A stretch of DNA of 64,000 nt from Streptomyces davaonensis JCM 4913 (GTDB lineage Bacteria > Actinomycetota > Actinomycetes > Streptomycetales > Streptomycetaceae), in assembly GCF_000349325.1 (NCBI RefSeq), contig NC_020504.1:3506053-3570052 (forward strand). The letters are read 5' to 3'. Both the position numbers and the translations under genes were made by a program. The notes under the pieces were generated by a model, which saw only the letters and a list, made by a program, of their open reading frames with translations, was not told the DNA's origin and did not search any database. Below are positions 1-11,113 of the stretch, piece after piece (the first letter of the stretch is position 1; each line of letters starts with the position of its first letter).

Positions 1-484
1 CGGTCGACTCGGCTGCCAGGGATTTTCGTAGCTCGCTGCGGAGTTCGGGGGTCAGGACGTGGCCGGCGCGGCCGACGAAGAGGGCCATGTGGTAGGCGAT
101 CACGCTCATGTCGCAGTCGGCGGAGCCGTGGACGCCGAGCAGGGAGCCGTCACTGATGGACATCACGAACAGGCTGCCCTCGTCCATCGCGACCATGGTG
201 TGCTTCACACCGCCGTACTCCATGAGGCGGGCGGCGCCGATGGTGAGGCTGCCGATGCCGGAGACGATGGTGGCGAGGTCGGCGGCGGAGCCGCGGGGGC
301 CCTTTCGCGGGCGCTGTGCCTTGGCCGCCTCGTTTCTGTGCGGGTCAGAGGAGAGCAGGAGAAGGCCGTCGGAGGAGACCACGGCGACGGACTCGATGCC
401 GGGGACTTCCTCCACCAGGTTGGTCAGTAGCCAGTGCAGGTTGCGGGCTTCACTGCTCAGTCCGAAGGTACTGGGCGCGGTCAA
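1..484 (-). CDS. Roadblock/LC7 domain protein, conservon CvnB type (3' end beyond window)
   Basis: 161 codons are visible and no stop is reached before the window edge. The reading frame starts at a TTG that overlaps the TGA of the upstream kinase (TTGA), preceded by GAGGAGG seven bases upstream, so the two are translationally coupled. The protein has the mixed alpha/beta pattern of the Roadblock/LC7 fold: an N-terminal helix, VAVVSSDGLLLL, a central helix around DLATIVSGIGS, then strands around MVAMDEGSLFVMSISDGS. In Streptomyces conservons this protein acts with a CvnA kinase-like membrane protein, a DUF742 protein and a small Ras-like GTPase; those last two would lie beyond the left edge. 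The role in GTPase control is inferred from the family. Confidence 0.85.
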   Translation of the reverse strand, partial: MTAPSTFGLSSEARNLHWLLTNLVEEVPGIESVAVVSSDGLLLLSSDPHRNEAAKAQRPRKGPRGSAADLATIVSGIGSLTIGAARLMEYGGVKHTMVAMDEGSLFVMSISDGSLLGVHGSADCDMSVIAYHMALFVGRAGHVLTPELRSELRKSLAAEST

Positions 485-3222
485 CTGCTTGCCTCCTCGA
501 CTGTGCCCCCCGTGGCTGCTTCGGATTGCGGTGCCGTTGTCTGGCCCGTCTGTTCTGCGATCTCTGCTTCTACGTCGCGGTAGCCGGCCTCTGCCCCCCG
601 GCGGAAGCCGCCCAGTCTGCGGCGCAGGGCGTCGGCGTCGACGCTTGCCGTTCGCTGACGCGGTGTGTGGGTGGGTGTGCTGATCTTCGGGGTGCGCTTG
701 GGGAGGCCCTTGGCGGTGAGCTCGTCCTCGGTGGCGCGCTCGTGTTCCGTCTCGGCTTCGCCATCGCCGTCGGCGGCTGCGGGGTGGGTGGGGGCAGGGG
801 GTGCGGGCTTCTCCGCATCCGGTGCCTGGTCCGTGCCCGTCGTCGTGGTCTCGGGTTCTGTTGCCTCCGGCAGGAGGAGCTCCATCGTGGTTTCCGCTGG
901 AGTTTCAGGTGCCGGGGTGGCCGCGGTCTTGTGTAGGGCCTCCTCTGCCAGCGCCACCAGGCGGTCGCCCCGGGTGCCGTGCAGGACGTTGGAGTTGGCC
1001 TCTGCGTCTGCGCCGGGGAGGGAGACCGTGTGGGTGGACGAGGACACGGGGTCCGTGGCCGGTACCGCGGTGGGCTGGGCCGGGGCCAGGAGGGACGCCG
1101 GGAGGACCGCTACCGCTGCCACTCCGCCCTGCTTCTGTTCCCTGAGCTGGACTCGGACGCCGTGACGGTGGGCCAGGCGGGCCACGACGTAGAGGCCGAG
1201 GCCCAGGCCCTCCTCGCCTTCCTGGTCGTAGGTCGCCTCGGGGTCGAAGTCGGACAGGCGGGAGTTCAGGCGGGTCAGGCGGTCGTCGGTCATGCCGATG
1301 CCCTCGTCCTGGACGGAGAGCATGACCTCGCCGCTCTCCAGGAGCCAGCCGGAGATCTCGACGGGCAGGTCCGGCGGGGAGAACGAGGTGGCGTTCTCCA
1401 TCAGTTCGGCCAGCAGGTGTGAGAGGTCGTCCGCCGCGAAGCCCGCGATGTGGGCGTGAGGAGGCAGCGAGGCGATGCGGACTCGCTCGTACCGCTCGAT
1501 CTCGCTGACCGCGGCCCGGACCACGTCCACCAGCGGCACCGGACCCGCGCTGTGCTGCACATGCTCCGTGCCCGCCAGCACCAGCAGGTTCTCGCTGTGG
1601 CGGCGCATCACCGTCGCGAAGTGGTCCAGTTTGAAGAGGGTGGCGAGGCGGTCGGGGTCCTGTTCGCGCTCCTCCAGGCCCTCGATCACCGCCAGTTGGC
1701 GTTCCACCAGGCCCAGCGTGCGCAGGGCGAGGTTGACGAAAGTGGAGCCGATGCTGGTGCGCAGGCGCTCCAACTGGGCGGCGGAGTCGGCCAGTTCGGC
1801 GCGCAGCTCCTCGCGGGCGTCGGCCATCTTCTGGCGCTGGCCCACGAGATGCTTGCGGTCGGACTCCAGCGTCGCGATGCGCTCGTGGAGGGCGACCGCC
1901 TGCGCGTGCAGGGCGTTGACGGAGTCGACGACCTTCGCGAACTCGTCCTTGCGGCCGGTGAACCGGACCGGCTCCTCCGTTCCCGGGTCTCCGGCGCCCG
2001 CGAGCCGGGCCGAGCCCAGGCGCAGGACCGCGAGGGGGCGGGTCAGGCTGCGGGCCATGCCGGTGGCGACGCCGATCGCGAGCAGGACGAGTACGCCGAG
2101 GATCGCGATGCGGATCTCCAGCTCGGTGACGTCGTCGTCCCGGAGCAGGGCGAGGTCCTTGGTGCGGCGGTCGTGCAGGGCCGACTCCGCGCCGCGCATC
2201 ATGTCCACGCGCGCGGAGAGCGCCTCGTCCAGCTTCTTCACGCCGGTGCCGAGTTCGCCGTCGGAGAGGGTCGGCTGGTCGGTGAGGGAGGCGAGGTACT
2301 TCTCGGCGGCCTCCGCCTCCGGTCCGGTGACCGTGGAGTCGTAGGAGGCCACCGACTGCTGGGGCGCGGTCGCGCGGAAGTCGGCGAGCGCCGCGTCGGA
2401 GCGCAGCCGCGCCTCCTGGGCGGCGGCGCTGAGGGCGTCGCGCTGCTTGGTGTCGGCGTCGGAGGAGGTGCTGACCTGGCTCGGCAGTCCGGTGATCGGG
2501 TCGATCACGGTCTGGGTGGAGCGGGGCACGCTGAGCGCGGCGAGCAGCAGTCCCCGCGTGGAGGCGGCCTGTTGTACGGCGGTGTCGAGCTCGGCGAGGG
2601 CGTAGGCGCCGGACCCCGCGCGGGGCGGCATGTCCTCGGCCAGTTTCTCGGCGAGGCGGTGCAGCTCGGTGAGCGCGTCGGAGTACGCCTTGTGCGTTTC
2701 GAGAGCGGTGCTCTTTCCGGTGAGCGCCGCTCTGCGCAGGCCCGCGATGTCGTCCAGGTCCGTCCGCAGCGACGCGGGGATGTCGGGGTTCGCGCGCAGT
2801 TCGTCGACCAGCCGGTCGACGCGGGCGCCGCGCTGCTCCGAGGGCGCCTTGGACTTGGGGCGTCCGGCGGCGACGTAGGAGGTGACCTCGTCGCGTTCGT
2901 CGGCGAGCGAGTGGGCGAGCGCGAGGGCGTCCTCGGACTGCTCGGAGAGGGTCACCAGCTCCTGACTGTCGTGCACCTGCGCGGAGGCGGTGACGATCGA
3001 CGGGGCTCCGGCGGCCGCTATGGCGGCGGCGACCACGGCCACGGCGATGATGAGCCGATTGCGTACATGGGTGGGCCGGCCCTTGCCGGCCGAGACAGTA
3101 CCGGCCCCTGTCGTGGTGCCGGGCGGTTGCTCGGGGCTCCCTGCGGAGGCCGTCTGCTTGCCTGAGCGACGAGGCCGCGTCTTCTGCACCGGTGCTCGCA
3201 TTCCTGAACTCGTGATACCCAT
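481..3222 (-). CDS. Nitrate/nitrite-sensor-type membrane histidine kinase-like protein (CvnA type)
   Basis: A 913-residue membrane sensor. The order is: basic N-terminus, membrane segment at about 54-78 (RLIIAVAVVAAAIAAAG), a long helical extracellular region of the NIT sensing type (about 80-365), a second membrane segment (about 370-392), a HAMP segment with SLTRPLAVLR, a coiled-coil, and a GHKL ATPase domain with LMENATSFSPP, DEGIGM and GLGLGLYVVARLA. The C-terminal 180 residues are low-complexity Pro/Glu/Thr. No classic H-box with a clear phospho-acceptor is obvious, as is usual for CvnA proteins. It is the first gene of the operon with the roadblock protein. Start: ATG at 3222; an alternative ATG lies seven codons in (MRAPVQKT). 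Confidence 0.88.
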   Translation of the reverse strand: MGITSSGMRAPVQKTRPRRSGKQTASAGSPEQPPGTTTGAGTVSAGKGRPTHVRNRLIIAVAVVAAAIAAAGAPSIVTASAQVHDSQELVTLSEQSEDALALAHSLADERDEVTSYVAAGRPKSKAPSEQRGARVDRLVDELRANPDIPASLRTDLDDIAGLRRAALTGKSTALETHKAYSDALTELHRLAEKLAEDMPPRAGSGAYALAELDTAVQQAASTRGLLLAALSVPRSTQTVIDPITGLPSQVSTSSDADTKQRDALSAAAQEARLRSDAALADFRATAPQQSVASYDSTVTGPEAEAAEKYLASLTDQPTLSDGELGTGVKKLDEALSARVDMMRGAESALHDRRTKDLALLRDDDVTELEIRIAILGVLVLLAIGVATGMARSLTRPLAVLRLGSARLAGAGDPGTEEPVRFTGRKDEFAKVVDSVNALHAQAVALHERIATLESDRKHLVGQRQKMADAREELRAELADSAAQLERLRTSIGSTFVNLALRTLGLVERQLAVIEGLEEREQDPDRLATLFKLDHFATVMRRHSENLLVLAGTEHVQHSAGPVPLVDVVRAAVSEIERYERVRIASLPPHAHIAGFAADDLSHLLAELMENATSFSPPDLPVEISGWLLESGEVMLSVQDEGIGMTDDRLTRLNSRLSDFDPEATYDQEGEEGLGLGLYVVARLAHRHGVRVQLREQKQGGVAAVAVLPASLLAPAQPTAVPATDPVSSSTHTVSLPGADAEANSNVLHGTRGDRLVALAEEALHKTAATPAPETPAETTMELLLPEATEPETTTTGTDQAPDAEKPAPPAPTHPAAADGDGEAETEHERATEDELTAKGLPKRTPKISTPTHTPRQRTASVDADALRRRLGGFRRGAEAGYRDVEAEIAEQTGQTTAPQSEAATGGTVEEASS

Positions 3223-3491
3223 GGGCCCGGGTGACGCTCCGTCAACTGGCGCATACGCCCGGTACGCTTCCCGACCCTCCCAGTGCCGGTGGGCGGTGGT
3301 CTCGCATCACCTGACCCGCCACCCGAAGGAGTGAACCCCGGAGGGGAGTTGGCGGGCAAGTTCCTGTGGCGTTTGCAGCGCCCGTCCCCGGCGGGCCGGT
3401 TGGACGTCTGCGGCGGGCGGTGGCAGGATTCGCCACCACGCCTGCCCGGCAAGCGCCATTCCACCCCAAACCCGGCGCCTGACCTGCGTGA

Positions 3492-3505
3492 GTTCGCCAA
3501 TTGCG
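3492..3505 (+). promoter_or_regulatory. ClgR-type box upstream of the PP2C-like gene
   Basis: GTTCGC-CAATT-GCG fits the ClgR operator pattern GTTCGC-N5-GCG known from Streptomyces clp and lon promoters. It ends 54 bases before the chosen start of the PP2C-like gene. It sits inside a wider inverted repeat, TTCGCCAA at 3493-3500 and TTGGCGAA at 3522-3529. With nine fixed bases, a couple of chance matches are expected in a window of this size and composition, so this is tentative. Confidence 0.4.
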
Positions 3506-3559
3506 CAACTGTTGCCAGCCTTTGGCGAACCTTGTGAAGGGCTCGTGCAGACTGACCGG

Positions 3560-4345
3560 ATGCGCACTGAACTTGTTTCGGAACCGGGCGATCCCGCCCG
3601 CCCCAACGAGGACTTCGCGAGCGTCGGACTCCCCGCTTCCGGACAGGGCGGCACCGTGGTCGTCCTGGACGGCGTGACGCCGCCGCAGGGCGGGACCGGC
3701 TGTCTGCATTCCGTCCCCTGGTTCACCGCGCGGCTCGGCGGGGCACTGACCGAACTGACCGTTTCACTCCCGGATGTTCCGCTCGCCGACGCCCTGTCGG
3801 CTGCCCTCGCGCGTACCGCCGATGCGCACCGGGAAACCTGTGACCTTTCTCACCCGCGCACCCCACAGGCAACGGTCGTCGTCGTCCGCTGGTCGCCCGG
3901 GTCCGTGGAGTACCTGATCCTGTCGGACTCGGCCCTCCTGGTGGAGGCGCCCGACGGCACGGTCACGCCGTATCTCGACGACCGGCTCTCCCGGCTGCCC
4001 CGGTCCGCCCTGGCCACGGACGCGATGGTCGACGCGGATCTGCGCAACAAGGAGGGCGGCTTCTTCACGGCCGCCGCCGATCCCTCGGTGGCGCAGCGGG
4101 CGGTGACCGGGACCCTGCCCCGTTCCGGTGTCCGCGCCCTCGCCGCGCTCACGGACGGTGCGACGCGCTGGGTGGAGAAGTTCGGCGCCGGGGACTGGGG
4201 CGACCTCTTCGACGTCGTACGCAAGGAGGGGGCGCAGGCGCTGGTCGACCGGGTGCGGGCGCTGGAACTCGCGGACACCGAGCGGCGGTTCCTGCGCCGG
4301 GGCAAGACGCATGACGACGCGACCGTGGTGTTCGTGGAGTTCTGA
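3560..4345 (+). CDS. PP2C-like protein phosphatase family protein
   Basis: A 261-residue soluble protein resembling the integrated PP2C-like (PPM) fold. Acidic metal-site positions include DGVTPP near residue 38, ALTDGATRWVEKFG in the middle, and a C-terminal KTHDDATVVFVEF, the typical D-D-A-T ending of PPM phosphatases. The substrate is unknown; family members dephosphorylate Ser/Thr. I chose the ATG at 3560 (MRTELVSEPGDPARPNEDF), where PPM-type sequence begins. A GTG at 3488 would add 24 unrelated residues and swallow the ClgR-type box. No strong ribosome site precedes 3560. The gene is convergent with the MarR gene, 25 bases away. Confidence 0.72.
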   Translation: MRTELVSEPGDPARPNEDFASVGLPASGQGGTVVVLDGVTPPQGGTGCLHSVPWFTARLGGALTELTVSLPDVPLADALSAALARTADAHRETCDLSHPRTPQATVVVVRWSPGSVEYLILSDSALLVEAPDGTVTPYLDDRLSRLPRSALATDAMVDADLRNKEGGFFTAAADPSVAQRAVTGTLPRSGVRALAALTDGATRWVEKFGAGDWGDLFDVVRKEGAQALVDRVRALELADTERRFLRRGKTHDDATVVFVEF

Positions 4346-4370
4346 ATCCGGGCAGCCGCGCAGGTCGGCC

Positions 4371-4940
4371 CTAGCCCTCCATCTCCTGGTTCAACTGGTT
4401 GAGCAGGCGGGCCAGTTCCGAGACCTCTCGGGGGTCCCAGCCGGACAGGCGGCGGGCGTAGCGGGCTCGGCGGGCGTTGCGCACCTTGCCGACCCGGCGG
4501 CGGCCCTCCTCGGTGAGGTGGACCAGCCAGGCGCGGCCGTCGGCGGGGTCGGGCTCGCGGGCGACCAGACCGAGGTCCTCCAGGGCGCGCAGCTGACGGG
4601 ACATGGTGGCCTTGCCGACGCCGATGTAGGCGGCGAGCTCGGTCGCGCGTTGGCGGCCGCACTCGTCGAGGCGGATCAGCAGGCCGTACGCGGCGGACTC
4701 CAGGTCGGGGTGGACCTCCCGGGCCATCTCGCCCTGGCTGGCTCGGGCGCGCCGCAGCAGCACGGTCAACTCCCGCTCCAGGGAGAGGAACTCGGGCTGT
4801 TCGGTGCCGGGACCTGGCTCCCCGGGAAGTCCGGCGGACACCCCGGATCCGACCCCTCGGCCGTCGCCGTTTCCGTCTTCGCGCACGTCAGCCCCTGCCT
4901 CGGTTTCCCAGTTCTGAAAGTTTCCGTCACATGCCGTCAT
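4371..4940 (-). CDS. MarR-family transcriptional regulator
   Basis: A 189-residue winged-helix regulator. After a variable 45-residue N-terminus rich in Gly/Glu/Pro comes the dimer helix (FLSLERELTVLLRRAR), then the helix-turn-helix AYIGVGKATMSRQLRALEDLGLV and the wing REPDPADGRAWLVHLTEEGRR, a classic MarR signature. Start: ATG at 4940 with GGAG eight bases upstream; longer frames upstream are not supported. The target and ligand are unknown. The gene upstream on the other strand is a secreted lysozyme, and the shared 239-base divergent region probably contains both promoters. Confidence 0.88.
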   Translation of the reverse strand: MTACDGNFQNWETEAGADVREDGNGDGRGVGSGVSAGLPGEPGPGTEQPEFLSLERELTVLLRRARASQGEMAREVHPDLESAAYGLLIRLDECGRQRATELAAYIGVGKATMSRQLRALEDLGLVAREPDPADGRAWLVHLTEEGRRRVGKVRNARRARYARRLSGWDPREVSELARLLNQLNQEMEG

Positions 4941-5179
4941 CGCCGCAGCTCCGTCAGTATTTCTCAGGCGTAGACCAACGGCAGCCCCCAGGCCCCCTTC
5001 CACCCGTCGGCACACGTCCGTAGCGTCTTTGCCAGGCACTGACTGGCATGCCCACGCCAGCATCTTCGGACGGCGCACCAACAGCGGGCCAACGGCGCCC
5101 CGCCCCCTTCGTCCCGGCCGGCATGCCCCGCGTTCCCGCGTCTCCCCACCGTGCGTCACCGAGCCTTCGGAGGCACGCT

Positions 5180-5995
5180 ATGCCCGTGCACAGACCCGGA
5201 CCGCTCCGCCTCGTCCTCACCGGACTCCTGCTCACCGCGCTCTCGCTCGTCCTCGCCCCCACCTCACCGGCCGCCGCCGCGGACACCCCCGCCCGGGGCT
5301 CCGCCTACATGGGCATGGGCGTCCCCGCCCACGACGGCGTCCACGGCCTGCCCCGCGACACCCGCGCCGTCCAGACGGAAGGCGTCGACGTCTCCTCCCA
5401 CCAGGGCAACGTGGCCTGGTCCACTCTCTGGAGCAGCGGTGTGAAGTGGGCCTACGTGAAGGCCACCGAGGGCACGTACTACACCAACCCGTACTTCGCG
5501 CAGCAGTGCAACGGCTCCTACAACGTCGGCATGATCCGCGGCGCCTACCACTTCGCCACGCCCGACACCACGTCCGGCGCAACGCAGGCCAACTACTTCG
5601 TCGACCACGGCGGCGGCTGGTCCCGTGACGGCAAAACCCTGCCCGGCGCCCTGGACATCGAGTGGAACCCGTACGGCGCGGCCTGCTACGGCAAGTCGCA
5701 GAGCGGCATGGTCACGTGGATCCGCGACTTCCTGAACCAGTACAAGGCCCGCACGGGCCGGGACGCGGTCATCTACACGGCGACCAGCTGGTGGACCCAG
5801 TGCACGGGCAACTACTCCGGCTTCGCCACCGCCAACCCGCTGTGGATCGCGCGGTACGCGTCGACGGTGGGGACTCTGCCAGCCGGGTGGAGCTACTACA
5901 CGATGTGGCAGTACACCTCGACGGGACCGACCGTCGGTGACCACAACCGGTTCAACGGCGCGCTGGACCGGGTGCAGGCCCTGGCCTACGGCTGA
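5180..5995 (+). CDS. Secreted GH25 lysozyme (N,O-diacetylmuramidase)
   Basis: 271 residues with a Sec signal peptide (MPVHRPGPLRLVLTGLL, cleavage near AAAA-DTPA) and one glycoside hydrolase family 25 domain. The catalytic acidic positions are in GVDVSSHQG (start of the barrel) and ALDIEWNP; the fold ends with WQYTSTG and FNGALDRVQAL. Family members hydrolyse the MurNAc-GlcNAc bond of peptidoglycan outside the cell. Start: ATG at 5180 with GGAGG six bases before it. There is no separate wall-binding module. Convergent with lon, with a shared hairpin between. Confidence 0.93.
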   Translation: MPVHRPGPLRLVLTGLLLTALSLVLAPTSPAAAADTPARGSAYMGMGVPAHDGVHGLPRDTRAVQTEGVDVSSHQGNVAWSTLWSSGVKWAYVKATEGTYYTNPYFAQQCNGSYNVGMIRGAYHFATPDTTSGATQANYFVDHGGGWSRDGKTLPGALDIEWNPYGAACYGKSQSGMVTWIRDFLNQYKARTGRDAVIYTATSWWTQCTGNYSGFATANPLWIARYASTVGTLPAGWSYYTMWQYTSTGPTVGDHNRFNGALDRVQALAYG

Positions 5996-6004
5996 GCGCA
6001 CGAC

Positions 6005-6040
6005 GAAGGCCCGGGCCTCCCTCACGGGACCCGGGCCTTC
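6005..6040. terminator. Bidirectional hairpin between lysozyme gene and lon
   Basis: Perfect 11-base inverted repeat GAAGGCCCGGG (6005-6015) and CCCGGGCCTTC (6030-6040), loop of 14, lying between two convergent stop codons. Confidence 0.8.
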
Positions 6041-6061
6041 GCCTTCATCCGGCAGCGTCCG

Positions 6062-8476
<2,415 letters not shown>

Positions 8477-8497
8477 TATCTCCCCTTCGGCAGTCAA

Positions 8498-8518
8498 GTT
8501 GAGTTATGCCGACTCAAT
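8498..8518 (-). promoter_or_regulatory. HAIR element (HspR operator) of lon
   Basis: GTTGAGT-N7-ACTCAAT, that is, TTGAGT (8499-8504) and ACTCAA (8512-8517). This matches the HspR-associated inverted repeat CTTGAGT-N7-ACTCAAG except for the outermost base on each side. It lies 22-42 bases upstream of the lon start codon. lon is a known HspR target in Streptomyces. Confidence 0.85.
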
Positions 8519-8550
8519 GCTTGGCGGCCCGCGATTGTTCCCCGCCCGCC

Positions 8551-8564
8551 GTTCGCTGTGAGCG
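8551..8564 (+). promoter_or_regulatory. ClgR box of lon
   Basis: GTTCGC-TGTGA-GCG, an exact match to GTTCGC-N5-GCG, 75 bases upstream of the lon start. In Streptomyces ClgR activates clpP1, clpC1 and lon, so position and identity agree. Confidence 0.75.
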
Positions 8565-8646
8565 ATCATCGGCACCACACCCGGTGACCTGGCGCTTCTC
8601 CGATAACCGGTTGCCTCGCCCACCGCATTCCCCCACCGTCACTTCC

Positions 8647-9432
8647 GTGACAGACACAGAGACCCTTCTCGCCGCCTACGACGACCAGATGCGCGGCGCG
8701 CCCCCGACCCCGCCCGCCGGGGTGACGTACGAGCAGGACGGTCCGCTGCTGCGGATCGTCGGCGGGTTCCGGGGGCTGGTCAGCGGACCGCGCTCGCTCG
8801 GTGTGCGCGGTGCGGACCTGGACCGGCTGATCGCCCGGCAGCGCGACTTCTTCGCGGCACGCGGGGAGGCGGTGGAGTGGAAGACCCGCTCCCACGACGA
8901 CCCGGCCGACCTCACCGACCGGCTCCGCGCGGCGGGCTTCGTGCCCGAGGAGCAGGAGACGGTGCTGATCGGCCGGGCCGCCGAGATGGCCGTACGGGAA
9001 CCCGTGCTGCCCGAGGGTGTGACGCTGCGGCAGGTGACGGCGGACGCCGACATGCGCCGGATCGCCGGGATGGAGTCGGCGGTGTGGGACCAGGACTGGA
9101 ACTGGCTCGCCGACGATCTGATCGGACGGGTCGCCTCCGCGCCGGACGACATCGCCGTGTACGTCGTGGAGGCGGACGGGGAGGTGGTGTCGGCGGCCTG
9201 GCTGGCGTTCCGCCCGGGCAGCGAGTTCGCGAGCCTGTGGGGCGGGTCGACGCTGGCCGAGTGGCGAGGGCGCGGCATCTACCGGGCCCTGGTCGCCACG
9301 CGCGCGGCGCTCGCCGTCGCCCGCGGGGTCACGTATCTGCACGTGGACGCCTCCGACGACAGCGCGCCCATCCTGCGCCGGCTGGGCTTCGAGGCGGTGA
9401 CGACGACCACGCCGTACGTGTGGAGTCCCTGA
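8647..9432 (+). CDS. GNAT-family N-acetyltransferase
   Basis: 261 residues: a substrate-side N-terminal half and a C-terminal GNAT core. The acetyl-CoA binding region reads SLWGGSTLAEWRGRGIYRAL (Q/R-x-x-G-x-G/A equivalent RGRGIY), followed by the beta-bulge strand GVTYLHVDASDDSAPILRRL and GFEAVTTTTPYVW. Substrate unknown. The GTG at 8647 is the most plausible start; no ribosome site is visible and the upstream in-frame codons are promoter-like. Divergent from lon. Confidence 0.82.
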   Translation: MTDTETLLAAYDDQMRGAPPTPPAGVTYEQDGPLLRIVGGFRGLVSGPRSLGVRGADLDRLIARQRDFFAARGEAVEWKTRSHDDPADLTDRLRAAGFVPEEQETVLIGRAAEMAVREPVLPEGVTLRQVTADADMRRIAGMESAVWDQDWNWLADDLIGRVASAPDDIAVYVVEADGEVVSAAWLAFRPGSEFASLWGGSTLAEWRGRGIYRALVATRAALAVARGVTYLHVDASDDSAPILRRLGFEAVTTTTPYVWSP

Positions 9433-9530
9433 CCGGGGCGCTGATCGTTTCGGTTCGCGGCGATCGCAGGGTTCCCGTGTTGTTCCCGCAATACCGTTCA
9501 CAGGGAACGACCGCACACTGCAAGCTCGTT

Positions 9531-9543
9531 CACAGCCTGTGAG
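9531..9543. promoter_or_regulatory. Perfect palindrome upstream of the sulfatase gene
   Basis: TCACAG-C-CTGTGA, 37 bases before the sulfatase start. A regulator is not identified; it could be an operator. Confidence 0.3.
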
Positions 9544-9579
9544 TGACTTGCGTGGTTTCACGGGGACTTGGGGACGCGG

Positions 9580-11109
9580 ATGGCCGAGGGAGAGCGGCGG
9601 GGGCGGCCTGCCCGGCGTGCGCTGATCGCGGGCGGGGTGGTGGCGGCCGCGGGGACGGCCGTGCCGTTGGTCGCGGGCGCGGTGAGCAGTGACAGCGGCC
9701 CCGAGCCGCGAACGACCCGCGCAGCCCGTCGTACCGCCGCCCCGGCCGCCGCCACCCGGCGCCCCCGCTCCGACGACCGGCCCAACATCCTCCTGGTACT
9801 CACCGACGACCAGCCGAAGGAGACGGAGTGGGCGCTTCGCCACACCGTCGACTGGCTGGGCGGCAGCGGCGTCACCTTCGAGAGGGCGCACGCCAACACC
9901 CCGCTGTGCGCGCCCTCCCGGGCCTCGGTGATGACGGGCCGGTACGCCCACCGCCACGGCGTCCTGGACACCCGCCACCCCTATTACCTGGACCAGCGCA
10001 CAACGGTCCAGCGCCGGTTGCGCGAGGCGGGCTACCGCACGGGCCTGTTCGGCAAGTACCTCAACTTCTGGCGCACCGGCGACAACCCACCGCACTTCGA
10101 CGAGTGGCTGCTCCAGGAGCCGGTGCGCTATGTCGACGGCCACTACAACGACAACGGCGCCGTCCGCAGGATCCCCGGCTACAACACGACCGTCATCAAG
10201 GACCGCGCGCTGGCCTTCATGGAGGCGTCCCGCACCGACCAGCGCCCCTGGTTCGCGTACGTGGCCACACGCTCGGCGCACGAGGTGAACGTCCCGGAGC
10301 CGAAGTACGCGCACACGCGCGTGCCCGACTGGAAGGGCCGCCCCTCGGTCTTCGAGACCGGCAAGGACGACAAGCCGCCCTTCCTGCGCGCCGCCGGCCA
10401 CCCCTTCGCGGCGGGCCGGGACCTGCGCGCCCGCCAACTGCGCACCCTGCTCTCCGTCGACGACGCGATGCACGACTTCCGCGAAAAGCTGCGCGCGCTC
10501 GGCCAGTTGGAGAACACGCTGGTGGTGTTCACCAGCGACCACGGCCTGTGCTGGGGCGACCACGGCTGGCTGCGCAAGTCGGTGCCGTACCGCCCGAGTC
10601 TGGAGGTGCCCTTCCACGCGTCCTGGCCCGCGGGCGGCCTCGGCACTTCACGCGCCGACGACCGGCTCACCGGCCTGATCGACATCGCGCCCACCTTCCT
10701 GGACGCGGCGGGCCTGCCGCCCGATCCGGAGCACGACGGCCACTCCCTGCTGGACCCGGGCAACGACCGCCCGCGCCTGCTCGCCGAGTGGTGGTGGAAC
10801 CAGCAGGACCAGCGGCCGATCCACAGCTGGGCCTCGTCCATCGGCAAGGGCGACCAGTACACGGAGTACTTCCGCATCCGCCTCGACCACGGCGGCCGCC
10901 CCACGATGGGTGACGGGAAGGTGCTGTTCCGGGAGTACTACGACCTGCGCGCCGACCCCTTCCAGCTCACCAACCTCCTCAACGGGGCGAGCGCGGCGCA
11001 GGAACGGCGGCTGGGGATCCCGGCGCTGGCGAGGGGGCTGGCGGCGGCACGCGGGGCCCGGACCGGCTCCGGAGTCGCCCAACTCCTCCGGCCGGACCTG
11101 ACAGGATGA
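9580..11109 (+). CDS. Tat-exported type I sulfatase
   Basis: 509 residues. The N-terminus has twin arginines (ERRGRPARR) followed by a hydrophobic stretch (ALIAGGVVAAAGTAVPLVAG), a probable Tat signal. The sulfatase signature is C110-A-P-S-R followed by ASVMTGR; Cys110 would be converted to formylglycine. Upstream metal ligands are LVLTDDQ, and later VFTSDHGLCWGDHGW and KSVPYRPSLEVPF are also typical. It probably cleaves sulfate esters outside the cell; the substrate is unknown. Start: ATG at 9580; a TTG at 9568 would add four residues. It is followed after four bases by the spermidine-synthase-like gene. Confidence 0.88.
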   Translation: MAEGERRGRPARRALIAGGVVAAAGTAVPLVAGAVSSDSGPEPRTTRAARRTAAPAAATRRPRSDDRPNILLVLTDDQPKETEWALRHTVDWLGGSGVTFERAHANTPLCAPSRASVMTGRYAHRHGVLDTRHPYYLDQRTTVQRRLREAGYRTGLFGKYLNFWRTGDNPPHFDEWLLQEPVRYVDGHYNDNGAVRRIPGYNTTVIKDRALAFMEASRTDQRPWFAYVATRSAHEVNVPEPKYAHTRVPDWKGRPSVFETGKDDKPPFLRAAGHPFAAGRDLRARQLRTLLSVDDAMHDFREKLRALGQLENTLVVFTSDHGLCWGDHGWLRKSVPYRPSLEVPFHASWPAGGLGTSRADDRLTGLIDIAPTFLDAAGLPPDPEHDGHSLLDPGNDRPRLLAEWWWNQQDQRPIHSWASSIGKGDQYTEYFRIRLDHGGRPTMGDGKVLFREYYDLRADPFQLTNLLNGASAAQERRLGIPALARGLAAARGARTGSGVAQLLRPDLTG

Positions 11110-11113
11110 GCGG

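Noticed and set aside
1450..3165. 571-codon frame opposite the NIT sensor kinase
   Set aside because: Antisense shadow of a high-GC gene.
4967..4982. dre-like GCGTAGACCA near the MarR start
   Set aside because: Only about eight of twelve core bases match and the left half is missing.
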